From assembly GCA_027924585.1 (NCBI GenBank), contig BSBM01000186.1, forward strand, positions 7,068,001 to 7,132,000: DNA of 64,000 bases, given 5' to 3'. Source of the stretch: Larix kaempferi. Lineage: Eukaryota > Streptophyta > Pinopsida > Pinales > Pinaceae. The position numbers and the translations under genes are program-made. Under the pieces are notes generated by a model. The model made no database searches. It was not told the DNA's origin and saw nothing but the letters and a program-made list of their open reading frames with translations. This document shows, piece by piece, positions 56,028-64,000 of the stretch (the first letter of the stretch is position 1; every line of letters begins with the position of its first letter).

Positions 56028-57948
56028 AATATATAACCCTAAATCACATGGATGATCCCTCATTCAACCCAAATTAGAAAAATTGTATGAAAATATGCAT
56101 AAATTCATATTATATAAAATATCTTAATTAAAGTTTTTATAATAAAATTTATATTTCTTAAAAAATTAGAAAAAAAAAATTTCAATATTTATCTAAATTG
56201 ATTATCACCAATATTGCTTAGAAAAAAATAGTCATACAACATGTTAATTTACTTAAAGAAATATATTAAACATGTTACTTACACATATGGAAAAACATAT
56301 TTACCATTTTCAACTCAAATGTTTATTATTTGGAAAATTAAATTTGTTTTATGTCATACTCATTAATGAGTATTGGGATAGTAATGTGTTGGGTCACATA
56401 AAGTGGCATTTTTTTTTTTCTGTGGAAAATAATTCACATTCCATAATGAAAAATAGAACACATTTTGGAGAGCCTGAAGGTTTACATATCCATAAAAACA
56501 AAAGATCGCTACCCCAAGTGCAGTATGAAGACACCCTATTACAAGGAAACAAACTATGCATTTAAGCACCATTACAAAGCTGCTCAAAATGAGAAAAAAA
56601 TTGTATGAGGCCTCGAAACACCCCATTACAGGGCATCCAAAAGTATGCATTGGAGTACTACAAAAAAAAATACTCATAAGAGTAGGATATTAGAAAATGC
56701 CATAAGAATAAGCCTATTAAATTGGATTTGAGAGATTCCAAATCCTATTACAGAGTTGTATTGTCCCAATACCACAGTAATGATTATGGGTGCAGCTAGA
56801 ACATGAGCTAGGCATGGGGTCTTAACCCAAACATGCATAGGTAGGTCTTTGGCCCAACTCCAGAAAACTCCCATAAAAGGCTGTTTTTGGCCATCTTTCC
56901 ACAAAAACGTAGGTTTAATGGAGAATTTTTGGTCTAGAAAAATGTTCCTAAGGTTATTACCTATCAAATGGACCACGAATTAGGTAATTCCATCCATCTA
57001 AAGTCCCAAATATGGCTCTTCCATCCACAAATGTCCTTTTGTGTGACTCACAGTCATCTCATGATGTGTTGCCATGCGACCAAAAGATGCAAGTGTTGTC
57101 ACGGACGGAGAAGTGCCAATTTTGGCTATAAAAAAAACTATTACTACAAAATCAATCATGCTAAGAAACAACCATTCATCTACCATAAACTACTAATCGA
57201 AAATATGTAATCAATGGGAGATCAAAATACCATTAAAAAATTAACAGTCTATAGAATACAAACCACACAAATGATTCTAATAATAAAAATCAAAATAAAA
57301 ATCTACAATCTATAAATCAAAATCAAACCTATGCTAAACAAGATAAAACATAGCAAGATGACCTAAGTGGTGGGCCCTTGCCCCACAGGTAACTTGCCTT
57401 AAAGATTTAGAGACTAAGGAATTTGTTCACCAAGCATCAAGTCGTAAGCACATAGATCACTAACATCAAAAGAATTCGATCACAATATCACGTGGTTCAA
57501 TAGTAAAACATAAACATAATTTCTATTCATTATCATCCCTCCATTACACAAGCAATCATCATGATAATTCCTCTCCTCCTTTCCTCAGCCTTATTCCTCT
57601 ATTTATACATTCAGAATAAGCTTAAACAACTCTGAACAAACTCATAAATTCATTCCACAAACTCAGAAAACGTAGATTTGGCAAAAATTGGAAAAATGTC
57701 CCCTCGGTATCTCTCTGCCTATTGTGAAATTTCGCAAAATGATTTCTAGGTTTTTTAGCTGGCTATGTTTTCTTCAAACCCATTATACTGTTTGGCAAGA
57801 TATTCTCCCACGTACACACAAATCGATGTGCAATATTCCCTCCCAAAATAGATTTCTGGCTAAAAATTTGGGTTTGATTCTTTTAGAGACCTTCAATTTT
57901 CTTGGAATCCATGCATCCAAATCAAACCTATTTCTTGGTTTGTAGACA
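56028..57948. other. Intergenic DNA, no gene recognised
   Basis: AT-rich to about 56,450, then more balanced. Short frames only (the longest is 100-104 codons on the minus strand, 56,363-56,976), with no known motif. Read on the minus strand, TATAAATAGAGGAATAAGG near 57,588-57,606 is a good plant TATA box and might belong to a reverse LTR promoter, but no partner LTR was found. Confidence 0.45.
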
Positions 57949-58300
57949 TGTTAATCCCTAAATGTGGGAACATTCCCCCCTATATTGTGGTGCATTACTT
58001 TAGTTTTGATGTCGGATTTGATCCACTGGTTGTAATTGTCATTAGTATGGTTATATTAGTTATGTCGGCTTGGGTTAGTGAGTTGTAATTGTACCTCTTA
58101 ATCTCATATATACAGGAAGGAGATCTTTTCATTTGAGTATCTTGTATTGTCTTGTCTTGTGTACTTAGTACATTGTATAAGGTAGTTTCTCCTTTGAAGA
58201 CACTTTATATTCATCTAATTTCTTCATTAAATGCATGGAGTACTCTTTATGGTCTATTTCTGCTCTTTTCATGCTCTTTTTTGAAATTTGTTGCTTAATA
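57949..58300 (+). repeat. Probable 5' LTR of the second gypsy element
   Basis: It starts TGTTAATCCCTAAATGTGGG and runs to just before the primer-binding site at 58,303. TATATATACAGGAAGG near 58,106-58,120 can serve as TATA box, and CTTGTATTGTCTTGTCTTGT follows as in LTR R regions. The second LTR is not in the window, so the start is inferred from the TG and the distance to the primer site only. Confidence 0.6.
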
Positions 58301-58302
58301 TT

Positions 58303-58314
58303 TGGTTTCAGAGC
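58303..58314 (+). promoter_or_regulatory. Primer-binding site variant of the second gypsy element
   Basis: TGGTTTCAGAGC, one base from the usual TGGTATCAGAGC of initiator tRNA-Met, located just after the inferred LTR and upstream of gag. Confidence 0.7.
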
Positions 58315-58935
58315 TTGGATGCTTCCAAAACAATTCATCTTGGGATTTTTTATATATCTCTTTTTATACAGGGTTTCATATTGTGAAACCTGGAACCCAT
58401 CTAGAAAATAGTTCAAACTAACTGTGATAAAAATTTCAGATCCTAATTTGTTACATGTTTGATGTTATATCCTCAACAATTTAGGGTTTGTGACAAGCCC
58501 AAAAGTTAGTCTCAAACATGTGTTCTAGGGAAAATTGTTATATCTAGATCATGCAAGATCCAAATTGAGTGATACCAGTTGCATAAGAAATAAGATGGAC
58601 CATAGTATATTTGGTAGTATTTTTAGAATCAGATTCAAAAATTTGGACACGTGGCATGCCGTACACTCTCGCTCTTCTAAAAACATCAAAATTAACAAGT
58701 ATTGGGAAAATTATCACAACTTTTTTTTTTGGCACATCCAAATTCAGCAAGACCTGTGGCATTGGAAATAAGACATATCAAGATACCACGGGCCGATATT
58801 TTAGACTTAGAGGGGCCGACATTTCAGGGTTACCTCAATTGAAAGGTTGGCTAGCAAATCAGTCTTTAAATCAGGGTTGGAAAAAGGTAAGTCATTTTAA
58901 ATTTGAATAACTTTTAGTAGAAGGATCTATTTAAG

Positions 58936-60093
58936 GTGAACCAAAGGTGTCATATCTACTTATATTGTTCGAAATTCCACCAAAAGGCAGTGGAAAAAAT
59001 CACACTCCACTCATCCGTGACCTACAATGAAAGTGAAGGCATAACTTTTAGGATGTCTAAGTTGGAAGATATGATGAAAGGGACTATGAAAATGGTTGAT
59101 TTAGTTAACTTGGAAAATAAGATGTCTAATAAAGAGGATCTCAAGGGGATGGATAGTAAATAGGATCTCAAGGGGATGGCTATAAAAGAGTATCTGGAAG
59201 ATTTCAAGATACTGCTAAATGATATAAGACTTAGGGTTCCTACACAACCGTCTACTCAAGAAGAGGATACAGAGGAAAATGGGGACTTATTCCAGTCAAG
59301 TATTGAGACAATTGAAGAACAACTAGAGAATAAGATATTTGTGTCCCAAAAATATAATTATCTACTCCATCATCATGGGTTCAAATTAGGTCCAAAGAAT
59401 TATTTTATTCCCAAGATTGACATGAGAAGGTTTGATGGCAATGATCCAATAACATGGATATTCTAGATGGAGTAATTCTTTAATCTACAACAAGTGCTGA
59501 CTTTGCAAAAGGAAACTATTACATCATTATATTTAGAGCCTGACTAATTTGTATGGTACCAATGGCTTTGTGACCATAAAATGGACTTTATTATCTCTTG
59601 GTATATATTCATGAAATAATTGATTACACATTACGATGATATTAATAGCGACACTCTCTTTACTTAGTTGATAAATATCAAACAAAAAGGTCTAGTTATA
59701 GAGCACGTCAAGCAGTTTTGAAAGTTAAGTCTTAGAATGAAGAATATTTCAGAAGATAATTTGTTGGATCTCTTTATGGGCACTTTAAAGGAGAATATTC
59801 AACATGATATATGTATCCTTGAACCTAAATAATTGGATAATGCTTTTAGTTTGACAAGGAAAATTGAAAGTAAAAATATGGCAATGACTACTAGAAGGAC
59901 CACCTCCAACACATATAGAGAGAATGATGTTCCTTCTTCTAACACACTTCAAAGGTTGAAACCTCAACAACTAGATGAAAGAAGAGACAAAGGTATATGT
60001 TTTAATTGTGATAGCAAGTATAGTAAGGGACATAAGTGTGGTAGGAATAAATTATTCTACATAGATTTTGAAGAGGAAGGAGAAAAAGAATAA
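58936..60093 (+). pseudogene. Gag remnant of the second gypsy element
   Basis: Pieces in one phase, separated by stops (59,161, 59,464 and several between 59,540 and 59,835), include a coiled N-terminal part. The capsid start MRRFDGNDPITWIF follows, then VEHVKQF-KLSLRMKNISED, LLDLFMGTLKENIQHDI and LDNAFSLTRKIE. The nucleocapsid finger CFNCDSKYSKGHKC lies near 59,998-60,040, the C-x2-C-x-E/K-x-x-x-G-H-x-C type used by chromoviral gags. It encodes the particle protein of the element. Confidence 0.85.
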
Positions 60094-60159
60094 GAACCTT
60101 CTCAAGATGAATAAATAGAAGAGATAACTTCTAAATAGATTACTCCCACCATATTCTGT

Positions 60160-60830
60160 CATGCATTGGATGGAATTAGAACTCCGCAAACTCTCAATAT
60201 TGAAGGATAAATCAAAAATAAAAAGGTAACAGTGTTGATTGATTATGGTAGTACTCATAATTTCATTCACTGTAAATTAGTCAAAGTTCTCAATTGCTTT
60301 GTATATCCAACACCGGAGTTTCAAGTAATCATTGCAGATGGAGGAACGATCAATTTCTCGGGGAAATGCCATAAAATCAATATTACTATGAGGGAATATG
60401 TATTGAATAGTCCAATGATTTCTATTCCAATGGGTGGTGAAGATGTTGTCTTAGGAGTTCAATGGTTACAATCATTGGGAACCGTGGATTTTAATTTTCA
60501 TAATATTTTCATGAAATATTTATGGGAAGGAAATGAATATGAGTTAAGTGGAATCACTTGGAAACCAAGCAAGGTGATAAGCTCTAATGGTATGAGAAAA
60601 TTGATTAAAAAGAGACATCAATGTGTAATTGCACAATTATGCTCATTAGATGTTCAAACATCTAATCCTCCTATTTCCCCATATATCCAAAGGGCCATTA
60701 ATAAGCATTCCAAGGTATTTGAATATATTCCAAAAGGTCTTCCACATGTTCAAGATTTTGATCATGGTATTCACTTAATTTTAGGAAGTGTTCCTCCTAA
60801 CATCATACCTTACATATACCTCTATGGCTA
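60160..60830 (+). pseudogene. Protease and linker of the second gypsy element
   Basis: A frame of 199 codons (60,232-60,831) starts with VLIDYGSTHNFI, the retropepsin active site (normally DSGSTHNF, here Tyr for Ser). It continues through QVIIADGGTINFSGKC, ISIPMGGEDVVLGVQWL and the linker to RT (LPHVQDFDHGIHLILGSVPP). It is the most intact frame of this element. Confidence 0.88.
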
Positions 60831-60831
60831 G

Positions 60832-61180
60832 AAGAGTGGAATTGAACATATGGTCAAAGAAATGATAGAGGCTAGCATAATTAGACCTATCCAAAGTTCT
60901 TAATATGCACTAGTGGTAATGTTACACAATCCAGATGGATCATGGCATATGTGTCCAAATTATAGAGAGCTCAACAAAATTACCATTAAAGATAAGTTTC
61001 CCATTCATGTCATTGATAAACTGTTTGATGAATTACAAGGAGCAGTTTTTTTCACAAAGTTGGATCTTCGTTCTTGGTATCATCAGATTAGAATGAAGGA
61101 TAAAGAATTCCAAAAAACAACATTCTTAACTCATGAAGGTCATTATGAATTTCTGGTAATCGACTTTAGAACTACCAATC
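60832..61180 (+). pseudogene. Truncated reverse transcriptase of the second gypsy element
   Basis: After a stop at 60,829 the translation gives KEMIEASIIRPIQSS, a stop, then PDGSWHMCPNYRELNKITIK, LFDELQGAVFFTKLDLRSWY, HQIRMKDKEFQKTTFLTHEG and HYEFLVIDFRTTN. This last is the family's F-G-L-T-N-A-P block, and the similarity ends abruptly before A-P. The catalytic Y-x-D-D block is not present, so RT could not function. The break marks a deletion or a later insertion at about 61,178. Confidence 0.88.
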
Positions 61181-61330
61181 ATAGAAAAAATAATCCCACA
61201 ACTCCAAGGATCAGCTCTGATAACACAAATCCAAGGATAGGTTCATATTTAGAACTCCCAATCGCAAAACAAAGACTCAATCACTAACAAAACTTTGAAA
61301 TCTGAATTTAACACACAAAGCTTTGATAGT
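61181..61330. other. Junction region with a reverse primer-site-like motif
   Basis: Unrelated to the gypsy element on the left. The string GATCAGCTCTGATAACA at about 61,208-61,224 is, on the minus strand, TGTTATCAGAGCTGATC, one base away from the Met primer-binding core. This hints at a fragment of a minus-strand retroelement lying over the junction. No LTR border could be fixed. Confidence 0.35.
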
Positions 61331-64000
61331 AGCACATGTTCGAAGTGCGCCACACTTGGGTAGACTCCAATGGATAAACCAGTGGCTTCAAGTTAATTGC
61401 CCCGATATTTCTATGGAAACTTCTCAGCTCCTGGTGCCTACTGGAGGGTTCTGACACAATATACTATGTATGATTGTTTTTGGATGGCGAATATCATCAC
61501 AGATGACACACTAGAAGATCAACAAGATTTTGATCCTAGCTGGCCGCACTAAGCGTATACAAAGAGCATACACCACTGACTTCTTGTTACACTTGAGATA
61601 TATGTTTTTCATATCCAAGGTCACAATAAGTGCATGCATAGAGGATGCACAAATCTCAAATCAAATACTTGCACAACTCTCAACTGTTCCCTCATAGGTC
61701 CTCTTCTATATCCGAAAATGTCTCAAATGAAATCAAACTAGAAAATTATGGCAATATGCAACATCAGTTAACACCTCAGAATCTAGATGATATGGCTCGT
61801 GATATGCCCCTCTTAAAACAAAAATCGAATGAAGAACATGAGTAAATCACTTTGCTTAGAACTAATATGGATCTTATTGAGCATTTCTTACATGATTCTG
61901 ATGAAATAAAGAATGCTATGGTTACCATTGAATACAAGCTAGAACAAGGCTTATATGTTTTGGGAAAACTCTTCATTAAAACCCAAATCTTAGAGAAAAA
62001 TATTAAGTCTGTTGGTTAGTCTTCTCTAGAGATTGCTTCTAGAGGTCATAAAGAGAATAAGAAACATGCCAGAAGTTACTCATTTGGTATGACAAGTATT
62101 CATGAAGAAGATACTAGACTACAGTTTACCTTTGGACAGGATGAAGAATAATTCAATGAAATACAATATCTAGTATCTCAATTTAAGAAAATGACAAAAT
62201 CTCTCCTTGAACGATATCTTGTTACAATGAAATTTCCAAAAAGGAAAATTCTCGACTCCAGGATGGATCTTCTTCTCATCTAGATTCTAGTCCACTTACA
62301 TGACCTCCTCCTCCTACTTTTGATGAGGTAATGCATGATGCCTCTGCCTCTTCTTCTCCTTCTGATAGATTCCATTTCGGCATCAAAGGAATCAATAGCC
62401 TTATTTCCCAAATTCCAGAACAAGTTGTCTTGAACATCCAATGTCAATCGAGGGATGAGATGAAGACAACTATCTAGTTGTTAATCAAATGGGTTCTTTA
62501 TAAAAAGAACTCCGTATCGGAATATAACTTCCCAACAACTATCTATCTAGTTAGTAGAAGGCCTATCAGGTTTGGCCTATGAATGGTGTCAATGGCTTCC
62601 TCAAGAAACCAGAGATGAAATGTTGGTTTCCCAAGATGCAAATGAACAAATTCTCAAAGCATTAGGTAGAGAATTTTATGGTCCAAAAGAAATTTAATAT
62701 TTTGAATATCTTGCATATTTGTTTATGTTTGCTAGAATTTGTGATCATAGCAAAAGTGAGCAATATTTTTGTTATATGCATAATTTTCTTATTTCTTCCG
62801 GAAATGTAGGCAAGCCAACATATTTAAAACATTATCTTGGGATTTTCCCTGGTCATGTTCCAGAGTTTTTAAAAGGCATTCATCCATGTACACGCCTAGT
62901 TTTTCCAAAGATGTGGAAAAAATTCCAGATTGGGGTTGTGGAGCTCACAACATAGGACACTTTGGTAAAGAATCTTGCAGTTCCAAGAAAAAGAAGGGAA
63001 AACCCTTCTACACCAGTACCCCCATATATAATCCAAATAAAGCTTATATATATAAGAAGAATAAGAGTCTCGATAAAGGAAAGGCATTCATCAAGAAACA
63101 CTTTAGCCATTCCGATAAAGAGAAATGTTTTATTTGTGGAAAGAAAGGACATTAGGCAAATAAGTTCCCTAAGAGAAAATCTAAGCCTCGGCTTGTAGCA
63201 ATGTTTTTCGATTAATTAGATATTACTTGGTGGGATCTTGAATACTGTGATGCAGACCAATGTCATAAAGGAGAAATAGTTTTCTCCCAGATGAAGTATC
63301 CTCTAACTTAGATGAATTGGATCCCACCTTCGATAAAATTGATCATGGAGAATCCTCTGACTCCTCTTCTAACTCTCATCAGGATGCAAATTTAGGGGGA
63401 TGTGAGGGTCCTGCATAATTCTGTTTCTATATTTTTTCCACACCAAAGGATTCTCCTTAGATCGGGATTGCTGAAATATTGTCTAGAACCCTTGCATATC
63501 AGTATGTTCTGAGGAAATAACTAAAATACGAAAAGAGCAATCTTTTAGCACAACTAAAAGCTAAAGATAAGCAACCATACAAATCCAAATCTTCCTCTCC
63601 TAGTATCAGCATGAATCCAACATTCTATAACCCATTAGAGATGTACAAATATTATCCCGATCTCCATGTAGACAGAAAAAAAATTCAGGAAAGACATAAA
63701 ATATGCTCATATTGCAAATCAAAGAAAAACAAAACTCTTTAAAAAATATAGTCAGGGAAATAATAGAGCTAAAAGGAATGCTAGAAGTGTCAATAACAGA
63801 GCAATATTAGTCCTTAGAAGAAGATATGTGTAAATCCTATGAAGAAGCTCTCAAGAGCCCCATAGCTAGAAGCACACCTCATATTAGTGAAGAATAAAGC
63901 TCATCAGAAGAAGAAAAAGAAGGACATACTCTGTTTCCTACTTCAAATATAGAACCTTTGGGATTATTTATTGGTCCTAAATTGTATATAAAATTCTGGT
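61330..64000 (+). pseudogene. Endogenous caulimovirid-like remnant, capsid region, running off the window
   Basis: A string of broken frames. Around 61,340-61,420 the translation has RSAPHLGR and CPDISMETSQLL, which resemble caulimovirid polyprotein upstream of the coat protein. A helical, charged stretch follows (61,645-62,160). From about 62,545 the translation reads LSGLAYEWCQWLPQETRDEM and, after a stop, YFEYLAYLFMFARICDHSKS, then PTYLKHYLGIFPGHVP. This has the layout of the capsid of plant pararetroviruses. A Lys-rich segment and a zinc finger CFICGKKGH near 63,125-63,150 follow; its last Cys is replaced by Phe and a stop lies inside it. Several stops and at least one frameshift (about 62,880) make it non-functional. 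Protease and RT would lie beyond 64,000. An LTR-element gag is the main alternative. Confidence 0.5.

Larger units (their letters stand above)
57949..61180 (+). mobile_element. 5' part of a second Ty3/gypsy element, truncated inside RT
   Basis: The parts visible in order are: a probable LTR of about 350 bp (57,949-58,300), a Met-type primer-binding site variant, gag with a CX2C...HKC knuckle, protease and the first half of reverse transcriptase. The sequence then stops matching at about 61,178, where unrelated DNA follows. The rest of RT, RNase H, integrase and 3' LTR are missing. Stops (mostly TAG and TAA) punctuate gag. The gag knuckle type and the LIDYGSTHNF protease are those of chromoviruses of the Reina/Tekay/Galadriel group, but without a chromodomain this is not certain. 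Confidence 0.85.

Overview
The window looks like intergenic nuclear DNA of a large-genome land plant. Evidence for this is the AT-rich non-coding sequence, the dense and partly nested retroelements of plant type (Ty1/copia, Ty3/gypsy chromovirus, L1-type LINEs with RNase H, a caulimovirid-like remnant), and a spliced fragment of a plant hexose-transporter gene. A gymnosperm or another plant with a bloated genome is plausible, but that is inference. I found no intact single-copy host gene, no rRNA or tRNA gene, and no CRISPR or other prokaryotic feature.

Layout. 1-7.7 kb is AT-rich filler with a reverse-strand LTR/primer-binding-site remnant near 4.66 kb. 7.75-8.17 kb carries a minus-strand PIF1-like helicase fragment. 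8.2-14.1 kb shows nothing firm. 14.2-15.1 kb holds the 3' exons of a monosaccharide (STP/hexose) transporter pseudogene on the minus strand. 15.28-21.89 kb is an old, complete but decayed Ty3/gypsy chromovirus with both LTRs, primer-binding site and chromodomain trace. 22.76-23.0 kb could be a decayed first exon with a transit-like peptide, and 23.13-23.69 kb is a foldback element with nested palindromes.

25.98-35.17 kb is a nested locus. A short LINE copy (about 1.4 kb, bounded by an about 20-bp target-site duplication) was split by a very young Ty1/copia element (26,448-34,176). The copia element has a perfect GTCAG target duplication, LTRs that differ at one base, and a single premature stop in gag-pol. 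It also carries about 2.1 kb of four different tandem-repeat arrays between pol and the 3' LTR.

38.43-42.13 kb is a 3.7-kb polypyrimidine (C/T) tract with internal large duplications. 42.1-48.7 kb is AT-rich DNA with several local duplications and a perfect 16-bp hairpin. 48.74-56.03 kb is a full-length L1-type LINE with a target-site duplication, ORF1, ORF2 (endonuclease-RT-zinc finger-RNase H) and an extra 3' reading frame (ORF3), broken by stop codons without any visible frameshift. 57.95-61.18 kb is the 5' half of a second gypsy element, cut off inside RT. 61.3-64.0 kb is a decayed region resembling the coat-protein part of an endogenous caulimovirid and runs off the window.

The most unusual items are the four-module repeat cassette of the young copia element, the third ORF of the LINE (with a possible relative in the second LINE copy), the giant polypyrimidine tract, and the nested-palindrome foldback element.
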